64,000 bases of DNA. Origin: Sepioteuthis lessoniana (lineage: Eukaryota > Mollusca > Cephalopoda > Myopsida > Loliginidae). The DNA lies in the NCBI GenBank assembly GCA_963585895.1, contig OY757939.1, forward strand, positions 27,956,968-28,020,967, given 5' to 3'. The position numbers were made by a program, and so were the translations under genes. The notes beneath the pieces were generated by a model that did no database searches, was not told the DNA's origin, and saw only the letters and a program-made list of their open reading frames with translations. The stretch's first letter is position 1. Every line of letters begins with the position of its first letter. Shown piece by piece: positions 19,997 to 31,479 of this stretch.

Positions 19997-22900
19997 TATA
20001 TCATCATCATCATCATCATGTCATGCTGCCTGCACGGATACCCCTGACCCTCTCCTACCATTTCTTCCTATTGTTCATCGCCTCTGGCAGGTCTTCAGGG
20101 CTACATCCCGTAATCTCACAGAGCTGCTGTATGTATGTTCGAGCTGGTCGTCCTGCTTTTTCTCGGCCATATGTAGGGGTCCATAGGAGTGCATCGCTTA
20201 TGAGCTCCTTCCTACTTCTCCATCAGTGTCCTGCATGTCTGGTTCGTCTAACTTGGATAGTTTTTGTGATGGGAGGTAGGTGACCGTATAGTTGGTGCTT
20301 TGTGGGGTGTTGCCTAGAGGACTTGTTCAATATTGCTCGCCGCATTCTGGTGTAATTACCGTCTAGCTTTTTCTCCAGCCGTTTTGTTAGCATCCAAGTA
20401 GTGCATCCATATAGCTGTATCGGTACGACCGCTGCTTGGAAGAAACTGCGTTTCATTTTATCGGTCAGGTCTGATTTCCATATGATCGATAGCTAATCGA
20501 TAGCACTCCATGCCTTCGTTAGCCGCGTGTTGATGTCTTTTTCAGTTGCTGGGACACTCTTTCCTGGGTAAGTGAACTTGTCTACTAATTTCAGACAGGT
20601 TCCGTCTAGTGTGGAAATGTCGCCAGTTTGATTAAAGCTCATGTATTCAGTTTTGTGTGCATTGACATGCTGGCCAATGCCAGCGGCGGCTTGTTCCAAT
20701 CTATGCAGTAGTGTTTCGGCTTGGTTGGGTGTATTTGCCAGAATCGCTATGTCATCGGCGTAGTCAGCGTCGGTAATTGTTTTTGCGGGGTATCTTCTGC
20801 TTCTTTTCTTTATCAGCTAGAAGCCGTTTTCTTTGATTTTATCAGTCGATGTTCTAAGTACGTAGTCTAGATAGATGAGAAAGAGGTATGAGGCTAGCGT
20901 GTCCCCTTGTAGTACTCCTGCTACAATGTCGAAGTATGCTATGTCTCCATCCAACGTACTTTCACTTTGGTATTTCTATTGAGAAACGTTATTGCCGGGA
21001 CGGTTTCTTTTGGTAGGCCATATGCTAGTAGGATTTGTTTCATCTTCCCTCTGTACGTCTTCAAGGATTCTACGAATGGTCAATATTTGTGAGGCCGTGT
21101 ATCTATTTCTTCGGAAGACATTTTGCTTTTTCCTAACAATGTTGTCAATTTTGGGTTCTATGCGGTTTCGCAGTAGGGCATTGTAAATTTTGGCTGCTAT
21201 GGATGTAAGTGTTATACCTCAGTAGTTCTTGGCTAATCCGAGGTCACTTTTTTTAGGGAAAGGGAGGATGCATCCCTTCATCCATCTGTCTATCGGATTT
21301 TGATATTAGACAGCGTTGCAGTGTCGGAGCAGTTTGTCGTCGAATTGTCTGGCCTTCCATACTTCTAGGGGAATCTCATCAAGCCCTGCGGCTTTCCTAT
21401 TTTTAGTTGAGTTCTTCTTGAGTGAACGGTCCTAGTTTAAGGTCCAATTGCTTACGAATAATTCTGGTGATTGGTTCATGTATAACTTTCGATGGGTTTC
21501 CTAGTAGATTTTTGAAATGCTGTTTCCACAGTTTTATTCTTTCTTGTTGGTTTGTAGCTTTCAATTTAGCTTAGGTTGTGCTGTTCCTTCAACTCACTTC
21601 GTTTATCGTTTGCCAGGCTATCCTAGATTGCCTATCTTCCACTGAGTCTCTAATCTTATCTATCTGATTTTGTATGTATTCTGTCTGTTCTTTTAGAGAT
21701 ATGCTTACTAATTCATTTTGTGCCTTTTTTTAGTTTTAGGGCATTTGTATTTGTTGGGTTCTTCCTATAGCATTCGAAGGCAGTTTTCACGTCTATTCGT
21801 TTTTCTCTAACCGCTAACGTTTCCCATGGGACTCTATATTTAGTTCTAGGTTTTGTTGGAATACACTTCGCTGCTGCCTCGAGGTGTGCATCAACGAAAT
21901 TTGTATTTGTTGGGTTCTTCCTATAGCATTCGAAGGCAGTTTTTACGTCTATTCGTTTTTCTCTAACCGCTAACGTTTCCCATGGGACTCTATATTTAGT
22001 TCTAGGTATTGTTGGAATACACTTCGCTGCTGCCTCGAGGTGTGCATCAACGAAATTCTCATATTCGTCATTTGGGGTACCTTTTTCTGTCTACTCCTGT
22101 AGTGTCTCGAATCTGTTTCTCAATTCTAATACATATTTATCTCTAATATCTCTGTCGTTAAGAAGGAACCAGTCATAGTGTTTGGTGGTCACTGTTCGTG
22201 TGGCGTTTTTTTCGTAGGCTTAGTCGTATTTTTGCGTGACTATTCGGTGATCGGAGGACATACCCTCGAAAGAGGTGTATGCCATGCAATTCATTGCGCT
22301 ATTTTTCCATTTCTTGTTTATAAAGACGTTGTCTATCTGTGCTTTATTATTGTTCGCGTATGTGTGGGTCCATAATTTCCCCTCCCTCTTTTATATTGAG
22401 GCATATTAATCTATTTTCTATCATGAAATCTGTTAGATGTAGTCCATTCCTTTTTGACGTGTTGTGAAGGCTGTATTTATTGTTTCCGTTTTTCCCGATT
22501 TGGGTATTCATGTCTCTGCCAATGACTAGCACGTTGTGATAGTTCATCGTAGAAGGCGACTAGTTCAGTTTCTTCACTAACATTGGTAGGGCTGTAGCAG
22601 GAGATGATTGTTGCTCTGGGATTGCCATTAAAAGTAGCTACCATATGTTTTTATTCTCGCTATGCTATTTAGTGATTTTAACGCTCTTGGTCCGATAAGA
22701 ATGTCTACACCTCCTACCGTGGCATTGACAGAGTTTTTCCATGCCGATACAGTGGCTAGCGTCCATCCATTGCCAGTATCGTGATATTTGATATCCTCGT
22801 TGTGTGCGTATCTGTGTTCTTGTATGCATATTATGTCTATGTTGTGTTCTACGGTTGATGCAGTCAGGTCCGGTAGTTGACCAATTCTATTTAAGGTTCT

Positions 22901-23125
22901 AACGTTAAATGTCGCTATTTCTATTGTTTGTTTGTATTTTAGTAGTTTTTGTTTGAGCTCTATAGCTGATTTTTCGAACACTGGAGCCAGGGCTCCAACC
23001 TCAGTAGGACGCGCCCCTTTTTTACCCGCGTGAAGAGCGATGCGGTTTATGTATGTGGTTTGAATGTGGGTCATGGTTATCTTTCGATGGCTGTTTTTTA
23101 TTCTCATCTATAGAAGCCACTCTTA
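19997..23125 (-). mobile_element. LINE (APE-type, RTE-like), nearly full length, inactive
   Basis: A minus-strand non-LTR retrotransposon of about 3.1 kb. The 5' part (22628-23107) is an apurinic-type endonuclease start with IEIATFNVRTLN and DIICIQEHRYAHNE. At 22347-22547 comes VIGRDMNTQIGKNG. The reverse transcriptase region carries ITDADYADDIAILAN (YADD at 20751-20762). Next are HVNAHKTEYMSFNQTGDIST and KMKRSFFQAAVVPIQLYGCT, then RHAGH near 20223. The 3' end is an ATG/ATC repeat (about 19999-20018), a simple-repeat tail as seen in RTE-like LINEs. Multiple stops and frameshifts break the ORF although the YADD box is intact. Other copies of the family: 25080-25312 (+), 39930-41870 (-) and 58365-59045 (-). 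Confidence 0.85.
21744..22055. repeat. 156-bp tandem duplication inside the LINE
   Basis: 21744-21899 and 21900-22055 are almost identical (for example AGGTTTTGTTGG versus AGGTATTGTTGG). The length equals 52 codons, so the duplication itself keeps frame. The second LINE copy at 39930-41870 has only one copy of this segment. Confidence 0.85.
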
Positions 23126-23406
23126 TAGATGAGCAGTAGTAGTTTCCCGATCGAACTGACAATCCTGAGCGTTGAGCCGCAGGACTAATGCGTCCAGGAC
23201 AAGGTTAGGCATTGCGATTGGCCGTCAGAGGGTTTATTCGCATACATTTACGTCAATAATGCTTCCCATGTGTACGTAATTTTTTTTAATGGGCCCTTCT
23301 TTTCCAGTAAATTTTAACTTAGTCCAAGACAAATGTCTATCTATTAGAGATTTTTTGTATATTTTCACCTGTCTTCTGATATTGGCCATAACACATTTTT
23401 GCCGTT

Positions 23407-23420
<14 letters not shown>
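23126..23420. other. Spacer, possibly LINE 5' UTR
   Basis: No coding signal is seen. Sequence up to about 23250 may be the 5' untranslated part of the LINE. Confidence 0.35.

Positions 23421-23450
<30 letters not shown>
23408..23450. repeat. TA microsatellite
   Basis: TA run. CA/CG-rich repeats follow at 23545-23590 and another TA tract lies at 23742-23786. Confidence 0.9.
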
Positions 23451-23453
<3 letters not shown>

Positions 23454-23741
23454 TGTTAAAACCCAATAAAATGTTCTTGAAATTTAAATTTCAAAAAGTA
23501 TGGGACAGTTTTTTTGTTTTTACTTAGTAATTTCATAGTTCAAAAACACACGAATGCGCGCGCGCACGCACACACACGCATACACACATGTATATACGTA
23601 TATATAAATAATGGTAGCGTAGACATAGCGTCAACAGTTCTTGGTGACAGTCAGTTTCTCGTCTATGCATTCATAAGACCAAGTGATTCCCACGTGGTGG
23701 TTATTTTTTTATATAATGCTTTGTGAGGCATGATGAGAAGA

Positions 23742-23743
23742 AT

Positions 23744-23776
<33 letters not shown>

Positions 23777-23786
23777 ATATATATAT
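23742..23786. repeat. TA microsatellite
   Basis: Two TA runs separated by one T insertion. The sequence from 23790 to 24400 holds no recognised feature. ORFs of 60-73 residues there have no family signature. Confidence 0.9.
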
Positions 23787-24404
23787 GAGCAACATAGAAT
23801 CTTGCAAAAAGAACCCAGGCATGTAATGTGAGGTCTTACTCTTGTATATCTTGTTTTGAATAAAGTCGTATACCACTGGATTTCCAAAAGGACACCAAGA
23901 AAAGACTAACCGAGATATTGCTCTAATGCAAACATATGATTGCCACTTGTTACCTAACTAGTTTCCGTCAACTGACGAATATTTTTTATCCAAAACATTT
24001 CAAAGTAGAAAAAAAATTGCATTTCATTAAGACCTAAATATCGGTCCCATCAAACCGGGGATAATATGAAAGAGATTTTTTTTTATACAGAAATGCCTTT
24101 TCAGCAATATTCCTATCGTAATATCACTTGTGATACCAGCAAACCCTGTCTTCCCTCTGCGTCTGTTTTCCAACCTAGTATTTCTTACCTCACCGACAGT
24201 AGATTTATCAGGATATCATATCTCAGGAGGTTTACCAAGCAAATTTGAGAGTGCTCTGTCCATGTCTGGTAAAATAGCATAAACCGCAGCAAACAGAATG
24301 TCAAAGACATTGAACACAGCATCTTGGCTATTTCTGTCTTCGCTGTTGCACTATATATACACTCTGATTTCCATCTTTCGACAATGGAGGTCAAAACTGA
24401 GTCC

Positions 24405-24990
24405 AATATTCCCTATAAGGTTTTATTACGGTTTTATATTTCTAAAACAATATTTGTCTCCCTAGAAATAATGATTCCAATTATCTAGCCAATCATTCCA
24501 TTTACCATTAGTACAATAGACAAAATATGATTGCCAGCTTTGAATTTATCATCAACGCTAACCCCAAAATCACATTCCTTTTTACTTGTTTTAATTTCTC
24601 TGGCTTAAACTTTGATATTTTTGTATGTAATATGTAATACTTCACATGTTTCTCTGTTAAATTTCAATTTCCAAATAACTTACCTATATAACAATTTATT
24701 TAGATGCATCAATGTTATTTCTTTGATAATGATCTAACAAGTGATTTAACAGTTTTATAATGAATATAGGTAATAAATAAAGTATGATGGATAATACAGG
24801 CAGTGTTTTTTTGGAATGTTCCTTTTTGAGGGACGACACGTTTCACCCACACAGTGAGTGTGTAGAATTTCACTGATATCACTAATGACTTTTCCCTTTC
24901 AAATATGATTTTTAATATTAAACGTTGATTAATTGATGCATATACTCATTTCTCTTATTTTGCGTTCAGTCATTTACTTGACGGGGAAAA
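24405..24990 (-). pseudogene. CR1-like LINE fragment
   Basis: Matches 52400-52600 and 53160-53340 through TCTCCCTAGAAATAATGATT, ATCTAGCCAATC, CAGGCAGTGTTTTTTTGGAA and GAGGGACGACACG. It lacks the MITE present in the other copy, so it represents the uninterrupted state. It is heavily mutated. Confidence 0.6.
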
Positions 24991-25079
24991 TGAAGAAAAC
25001 TGTGATATTTCTTTAATAATGATCAAACAAATAGTTTAACTTCATCAGCAAATAGTTCTATTCTTGTTAGCTATATTAT

Positions 25080-25312
25080 TTAGCCATTTTCAGAATGAAT
25101 ACAAGCGATATACTCCAGTGGAACCCTTCACAGGGATAGGCAAAGGCAAGACAACAAGCTAGCACCTGCATACGGCAGCTCTGTGCCGATACGGTATATA
25201 GTCTTGAAGACCTCCCGGGAACGATTGACAATAGAGACGGGTGGTGAGAGATGGTCAAGGAGATCTGTGCTGGCAACGTGACAGGATAATGATGATGATG
25301 ATGATGTATGAG
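25080..25312 (+). pseudogene. 3' end of RTE-like LINE, 5'-truncated
   Basis: Plus-strand match to the last ~220 bp of the LINE at 19997-23125: CGGCAGCTCTGTGCCGATAC, GTCTTGAAGACCTCCCGGGA, TGGTGAGAGATGGTCAAGGA, ending in (GAT)n at 25292-25308. It shows the typical severe 5' truncation. Confidence 0.75.
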
Positions 25313-25570
25313 AGATATTACAGGCAGTGTTTCTGGAGTGACGACGCGCTACTATAATTGTAATATTTTACATTTTTGATTAGTTTTGTCACTCCTCTTT
25401 GTATGTGCTGTATATTACACTCCAATTTCGATATTTAGACACTCGAGTGCAGACCTGAAGACACTATTCTATAAAAATTCTTAGGGTTTTATATATTTTT
25501 AAAACAACATTTGACCCGGTCCAAATATGATAATGGCATATCTGCTGTTGATAGATTTTTTGTCATTGGG
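25313..25570 (-). pseudogene. CR1-like LINE fragment
   Basis: Shares GAGAGATATTACAGGCAGTG, TAGTTTTGTCACTCCTCTTT and TTTTATATATTTTTAAAACA with the copy at 51850-53340, but with internal material missing. Confidence 0.5.
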
Positions 25571-25779
25571 TTCCAATCACCGTAACACCAATAGAAGAAG
25601 TGCGTGGACCGTAAGAGGAACTATGTTGAATTATAAACCTCATTTGCTCATATTCCATGGGAGTATCTTGGTCAGCCTAAGAACTTTTCAGTAATTTCCC
25701 GTACGTAGAATAGCATATATACTTCATGTTATTAATATGCATTTCTCATATCAGCAATAATTCTGTAAAAATTATGAAT

Positions 25780-26015
25780 TGGTTTGGTTTGACGGCATAC
25801 CAACTATTGTAGGTTATTAAATGCTAAACCCATCTTATACATATGAACACTTCTATTTCAAACCATTCAGTTTAGTATAAGTATACTGTTTAGTTACATT
25901 TGACCCATAGATAGGGCACTATCAGGTGCTACCACTCTGGGTCAGAGTGGACCGGGGAGTTTAACCCCTCTGCAGAGATGCAGTCGGTGTATTCTGCAGC
26001 CAAAGCCGACTGGTC
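25780..26015 (+). repeat. Composite repeat D, partial
   Basis: Starts GGTTTGGTTTGACGGCATAC, then TGTAGGTTATTAAATGC, AACCATTCAGTTTAGTATAA, GGTGCTACCACTCTGGGTCA and CTGCAGAGATGCAGTCGGTG. Order and blocks match 48580-49105. Confidence 0.7.
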
Positions 26016-26019
26016 CAAG

Positions 26020-26200
26020 AAAAGACTGAATCCAACAATTCTCCTCCCCACCCAAGCTATGGGTAAATAACGGAACAAACAAGGCTTTTTAACATTGGTA
26101 TTGTAACCAGTCTAAGAGAAAGAAAATCTAATTTAAACCAATTGCTCTCCGCTTAAAAATTTACCTAGTGTCACTTGTGGCGAAGAGGTTGGGTAAATAG
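26020..26200 (+). mobile_element. SINE family B, 3' half
   Basis: AGCTATGGGTAAATAACGGA, CCAGTCTAAGAGAAAG, CTCCGCTTAAAAATTTACCT and GAGGTTGGGTAAATA in family order. The head is lost. Confidence 0.6.
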
Positions 26201-26595
26201 CCACTTTTTGGTCTAACCGAGGACTTTTTCGCTGCTTCACAAACATTGAAACGTTTATCTGGGCCCTTGATTTAGCATTAAGTGTTCTTCTTTTAGGTGT
26301 AACCATGAACATAAACATTGTCTAAATACTCATGTCCGCCTCGATTTTCCCACATAAATCTCCATAAATGACAGTTATTAACGAAAGGAATAAATTAACA
26401 GAACATTTCATCCATGCCACTGAAGAAACATAATCCTCAAGGCGTATGAACGACGCTGCTCATAACTCACCTTATTTCTTTCATATTCTTTATTGCAGGC
26501 CTCGAATATTTGCGCGTTCTGGATGGCAATACCACAAAAAGTCGTATATGTCGCCAAAAGCTAGAAAAAAAGAAAAACAGAAGAGGAATGAGAAG
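26201..26595. other. No supported feature
   Basis: Short ORFs only. Nothing recognised. Confidence 0.4.
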
Positions 26596-26596
26596 G

Positions 26597-26680
26597 TTGG
26601 TTGGTTTGTTGGTTGGTTTTACAGCATGTCAATCAGTGTTAGGTTATTTAATGCCGAAGTTAATCTTTTTATTTTTTTAT
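26597..26680 (+). repeat. Composite repeat D, start only
   Basis: GGTTGGTTTGTTGGTTGGTT then TTACAGCATGTCAATCAGTG, then TTAGGTTATTTAATGCCGAA. This is a variant of the ~89-bp repeat D unit. Confidence 0.5.
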
Positions 26681-26702
26681 TTTTTTTGGAAGCAGTGACA
26701 AG

Positions 26703-26960
26703 TTAGTAAAAGTAAAGTTGGTGACCTTAGTGGAGGGTGACCCAAAGCTCCCTTTTCAATAGCTACCTCACCGAGACGTAGGATAGAGCGCTACTCCATT
26801 CTCTGGATTGCTCCACTTTACTCTTGAACCTTACCTTATAATGCTGAGTGTTAAGCAAGTCGGCATCAATTATCATTGTTAAAGTCTTTGGTATGATTCG
26901 ACCTGGGATTGAACCCAGATCTCCTGGACCATTGGCGAACACTCTACTCATTCGACAAAT
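26703..26960 (-). mobile_element. SINE family C, full length
   Basis: All family blocks are present in reverse, including AAGGGAGC tail, TAAGGTAAGG, CTTGCTTAACACTCAGCATT and CTGGGTTCAATCCCAGGTCG. The head ends at CGAATGAGTAGAGTGTTCGC. Confidence 0.85.
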
Positions 26961-27067
26961 TTTAGTTACAAGTAACTATTATCAATCACCCTAATATATA
27001 TATTACATGGTGATGTCAGCGACCCTAGGTTTCATGCTTGACGTATTTATCAGAAAATGATAATACC

Positions 27068-27315
27068 GCAAAACTTTCAATGATACAACTTTAATGGCTA
27101 CCAATACTACAAGAAACAGCAATATCAACATAAAAAATTTATACGAAATTTACCTTAAATATCACTAAATCAGCGATTTAGAGTCTCATTTCCACTGGAA
27201 ATCTTTCAATGACACAACTTTAATGGCTATCATTGTAATCAGTGCCTCGAATATTACGAGAAACAACAATGATATCAACATGACAAATTTACACGAAAAT
27301 TACCCTAAATGGCAT
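27068..27315. repeat. Diverged ~100-117 bp direct repeat
   Basis: 27068-27170 and 27199-27315 share TTTCAATGATACAACTTTAA, GAAACAGCAAT..ATCAACAT and AATTTACC. The second copy has an extra ~17 bp. Class unknown. Confidence 0.6.
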
Positions 27316-27338
27316 TAATATATACATAGTAATAACGC

Positions 27339-27388
<50 letters not shown>

Positions 27389-27389
27389 T

Positions 27390-27435
<46 letters not shown>
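27339..27435. repeat. TA then GT compound microsatellite
   Basis: TA run to about 27384, then GT run. Confidence 0.95.
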
Positions 27436-27437
<2 letters not shown>

Positions 27438-27739
27438 GACTACCAAAAGAGCCAGAGCCGAACTACCTAGGTTTTTTTTGGGTGGGCATTACGGTGCTGG
27501 TTGATTATTTTCAAGCCGTAGGAATATTTTTTTGTTTTATCTTTTCTTATTGAATTATTTTCTCGGATCTCAGTTTGTTTTATATTTCTCTATTTACGAA
27601 TCGTATCATCTGGGTTTTTTCACACCACCAGAGTTCTAATATTCAAAACATATACATATCTGTATCTCCGATTAACTATTTTTAATAAAACAATTTATAA
27701 TGGCATATGCATTCCTATCCAAGACATTTGATTTGTACG

Positions 27740-28188
27740 CAATTATATGGTTCCAAATGATTGCCCAGAGTTTTATTCTTTTTGCAGAAATCTAATCAAA
27801 GGAATAAATACCCGGGCAGTCCCGTTTGTAAGATACTCTGAAACATTCTTAAAATGGACAAGGGAGGAACTCAGAGAAATGAAGCTAAGAGCAAGGAAAT
27901 TGATGACGATGTTCAATAACTTACACCTTAAAGACGACAAGAACAGACTATCTGTGCCTCGAAAAGATAGAGCAAGAGGACTCGCCAGCGTTAAGGACTA
28001 TGTTGATTCATCAGTGAAAGGACTCAAGGTATGCATTAAAAAGAGGCAAGAAAGACTAATTACAACGGCCTGTAATGGCAACGTCTACCAAAAGGAAAAC
28101 AATAAGGCAATAACATCTAGAAAAAAACGGTAAGAAAGGCTATATGGATACTTTAAACGACTAAATAGAGATTGCTCACAAAAAGACT
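27740..28188 (+). pseudogene. Non-LTR retrotransposon RT C-terminal fragment
   Basis: An open frame of 128 residues with LKWTREELREMKLRARKLMT, DKNRLSVPRKDRARGLASVK and YVDSSVKGLKVCIKKRQERL. This is the conserved C-terminal block following the RT in a widespread animal LINE type. It is truncated at both sides, and the right edge abuts the repeat D array. It is not a host gene. Confidence 0.75.
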
Positions 28189-28189
28189 A

Positions 28190-28720
28190 GGTTTGGTTTG
28201 GTTTTATGGCATATCAACCATTGTAGGTTATTTAATGCCAAATCCTCTTTATACATATATATTAATATATGATTTGGTTTGGTTGGGTTTTAAGGCATAT
28301 CCACCATTGTAAGTTATTTTCGGCTAAATCATCTTTCTACGTATATATTAGATATATCCGAATCGGTTTAGTTGGGTTTTATGGCATATCAACCATTGTA
28401 GGTTATCTAATGCCAAATCCTCTTCAGACATATATATTTAATATATATGATTTGGTTGGGTTAGGTTTTAAGGCATATCAAACATTGTAGGTTATTTAAT
28501 GCTTAATCATCTTTCTACATATATATTAGATATATCCGAATTGGTTTAATTGGGTTTTATGGCATATCAACCATTGTTGGTTATTTAATGACAAATCCTC
28601 TTTATACATATATATTGAATAGATATGATTTGATTTGGTTGAGTTTTAATGGTATATCAACCATTGTGGGTTATTTAATGCCATGTCTTTTTGATACATA
28701 TATAATATATACTAAATATA
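28190..28720 (+). repeat. Six-unit ~89-bp tandem array of repeat D with dimeric pattern
   Basis: The GGCATAT landmark (GGTATAT in the last unit) recurs at 28208, 28294, 28383, 28472, 28561 and 28651, giving periods of 86, 89, 89, 89 and 90. Units 1, 3 and 5 share AAATCCTCTT...ATACATATATAT. Units 2 and 4 share AATCATCTTTCTAC and TTAGATATATCCGAAT. The alternation implies amplification of a ~178-bp dimer. Single units of the same sequence start the dispersed repeat D copies elsewhere. Confidence 0.85.
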
Positions 28721-29094
28721 TGATTTCTAAACATATTTTGTTGATAACATTTTTGCACTCATTTAAATGGTTTTTTCTCAGTTTCAAACAGTTCAGCATA
28801 AGTACAGTTTCTGTGAAATAGCAAGTATACATTCAGTAGAGAAACAGATAAAATTGATAAGCATATAAGTGGACGTAGCAAACTGGGAGAAAAGGAGTAC
28901 TAGATTAGATATGATTGGGTAGGAAAGGTGATCCTCAGGTAATATTGCAAGAGATTTGAATTTGACCTAAATAACTCCCTCTAAAACGATCTTGCAAGCA
29001 ATTAGATGATCATCCTATTATGGGTTCAAGTAATCATCATATTTCTTTTTTCTTTTTTTTTAATAGTTAATTTGGCATCGTTTGTTTTGTTATG
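28721..29094. other. Repeat D continuation and spacer
   Basis: TTTTTGCACTCATTTAAATGG and ACAGTTCAGCATAAGTACAG (28750-28810) are the next blocks of repeat D. The rest is unassigned. Confidence 0.45.
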
Positions 29095-29292
29095 TGGACC
29101 AGTAGCTCACAGGTAGAGTTTCGGTTCTGCAATCTGTAGTAGCTGGTTCTATCTCCAGTGGGCGAAATCACTATATACATTACCGATGAGACCTAATTAA
29201 ATCGAAACAGCTGTCCAGTAGTTACGTATATCGGGCGCAGTGCTGGCCGGATTTTCTGGTCATGGTAATTCAATTCATAATCATTATTATCA
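29093..29292 (+). mobile_element. tRNA-derived SINE, family E
   Basis: Head GGACCAGTAGCTCACAGGTA then GAGTTTCGG, with A-box-like TAGCTCACAGGTAGAG and B-box-like CTGGTTCTATCTCCAG. The body ends in a (TCAT)-like run at 29275-29295. It differs from families A-C. Only this copy was recognised here. Confidence 0.6.
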
Positions 29293-29322
29293 TCAAGTCA
29301 CACTGACAGCAAAGAGTTCTCG

Positions 29323-29325
29323 GAC

Positions 29326-29374
<49 letters not shown>
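29323..29374. repeat. CT then CA microsatellite
   Basis: CT repeats then CA repeats. Confidence 0.95.
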
Positions 29375-29375
<1 letters not shown>

Positions 29376-29469
29376 CATCTGTTCTTATCCTCCATCGCGC
29401 GTCGGTGTCCACAAAGTGTTGATGAATGAAAGGCCTTGCTAGTCGATCAACTTTGGTGCGTCCATGTCT

Positions 29470-29700
29470 TATTTGGCCGACCGTCGTCGAGTGTGACCCG
29501 ATTTCTCCCTTTTCAATAGCTATTATACCGAGGTGTAAGAAGGTGCTACTCCATTCCCTTGATTGCCCCACTTTACTCTTGATCCGTTTCTTAAAATGCT
29601 GAGTGTCAACCAAAGAGGCATCAAGTACAGTTTTTTGAGTCTTTGGTTTGACTCGTTTGGGGATTGAACCTCAGTCTCCTGGACCATTGGAGAACATCAA
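29470..29700 (-). mobile_element. SINE family C, near full length
   Basis: CCCTTTTCAATAGCTATTAT, GAGGTGTAAGAAGGTGCTAC, ACTTTACTCTTGATCCG, GGATTGAACCTCAGTCTCCT and GGACCATTGG in reverse order. Confidence 0.75.
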
Positions 29701-29734
29701 TTATTTCTCCATCCTTTTCACTTTTCCTGTCTTT

Positions 29735-29812
29735 GGTATGATTCGACCTGAAATTGAACACTAGTCTCCCGGGCCATTGGTGAACATTCTACCACTAAGC
29801 CAATGAGCCGAG
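29735..29812 (-). mobile_element. SINE family C, head only
   Basis: TTTGGTATGATTCGACCTG, AACACTAGTCTCCCGGGCCA and CATTCTACCACTAAGCCAAT form a truncated second copy just downstream of the previous one. Confidence 0.65.
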
Positions 29813-30394
29813 TACTGGTACTTATCAAACCTTAGCTGGTTTGGATTAGATGCTTCACACGTTTTGTAAGGGTATTTGTCCATTAATCAATGAAATATAG
29901 CAAGACTGAAGTTTGAACTCGCATACGACGATAATGATAAGCACTGCGCCGTGGGAACTATAGCCCCGTCTAATCGTTCAGAACAAAAGCTAAATCATAA
30001 GAACGATAAATTATCAGCAGATATTTTTTAAACTCTTGCAATACATCGACCGAACAGAACAAAACTCTCAAAAACACGAGTTTTTGATGGAAAAAATAAA
30101 TTTTTTCTCAGAGTTATTTCCCTTGGCGAAACATCTACACATACGGTAATCGAGCAATTATAACATTATAGCAATGCTTACACTTCTATTGAAAGTAATT
30201 CTGATCAAACACAATTGTTTCTTAATAATCAGTGTTTTGTTAACAAGGAAGCCATTGAACATAAAGAATTTCAGGTAAATTGTTTCGACAGTAATGAAAT
30301 TTTATTATCTTTATTTCGTGTGATGATAATACTACAGCAACGCAATTTTGTCCGGATCTTTGAGATTCGTTTCTTTTCTGTATCAGTCCCCCAC
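29813..30394. other. No supported gene; one decayed SINE-like stretch
   Basis: 29870-29960 resembles a degraded family A/B head (GAAGTTTGAACTCGCATACG, then ACTGCGCCGTGGG). The rest is unassigned. Confidence 0.35.
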
Positions 30395-30397
30395 CTC

Positions 30398-30450
<53 letters not shown>

Positions 30451-30580
30451 TACATAATCACAAACACACACATAAACACGCACGCGCGCACACACACTTT
30501 CACTCATTTTCTCTCTCTCTCTCACGCACACAAAACATACATACATTCTCTCTCTCTCTATCTCTCTCTCTCTCTATCTA

Positions 30581-30618
<38 letters not shown>

Positions 30619-31119
30619 ACATACACACACACACACAGACAGACACACACACACACACACACAATTTCTTTCTCTGTCTCTCTCACTCATTTTTTCTATC
30701 TTTCTCTCTTTCACACACACATACGCACTTTCTCTCCCTCTTACTTTCTCTAACACATAAACTCTCTCTTTTCCCCTCACTCACGCTCTCTTTCTTTCTC
30801 CCTCTCTCTGACACACACACACACACACACACACTATATATCACACAAACACAAACACACACACGTTCTCTGTTTATCTATTTGTCTATTGATCTATCTC
30901 TCGCACACACTCTCTCTTTTACATATTCATACGGTCTCTTTTCTTCCACACACTCTCTCTTACACACTTTCACACAAATTCTTTCTCATACACACACACT
31001 GACTCTCCCTTTCTTGCGCTCTTTTTTACTCATATTTTCTCTTTCTCTCTCCTATATACACACATACACGCATACGCTCTCTCTCTCTTTTTTTCTCGCT
31101 CTCTCTTTTTCTCCCCTCC

Positions 31120-31156
<37 letters not shown>

Positions 31157-31164
31157 TTATATAA

Positions 31165-31192
<28 letters not shown>
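30395..31192 (+). repeat. 0.8-kb CT/CA-rich compound tract ending in TA-GA
   Basis: Blocks of CT repeats alternate with CA repeats, then TA (31156-31178) and GA (31179-31194). A 313-residue ORF (30348-31289) across it is a Ser/Leu/His/Thr artefact. Confidence 0.95.
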
Positions 31193-31195
<3 letters not shown>

Positions 31196-31479
31196 CCAGC
31201 GACTAAGCTTCTGTCAAAATATCAGTCTTCGATGTTGTTCGGTTGACATTGTTAATCATAGACTGACAATTCCTATTTGCTTATTATAAATTCCATTTAG
31301 ATAAAAACATGTCTCTTTTTGCAGTGTCACCAATTATTCAGGCGACATTGATACAACTTTTTTCTCTTTTCCTTTGACTCTCTGAACGGTATATCTCTTC
31401 AGCATTGTAAAAATGTAACTCTCAAACTCAAAATACAAACTTTCACAGTTTATCTCAATCAATCATGTTTTTAAATCCC

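Noticed and set aside
28190-28720. CRISPR-like array (regular ~89-bp spacing)
   Set aside because: The whole unit is repeated without unique spacers, in a eukaryotic context, so it is a tandem satellite-like array.
30348-31289. 313-residue plus-strand ORF
   Set aside because: It lies entirely across CT/CA microsatellite blocks. The Ser/Leu/His/Thr repeats are reading-frame artefacts.
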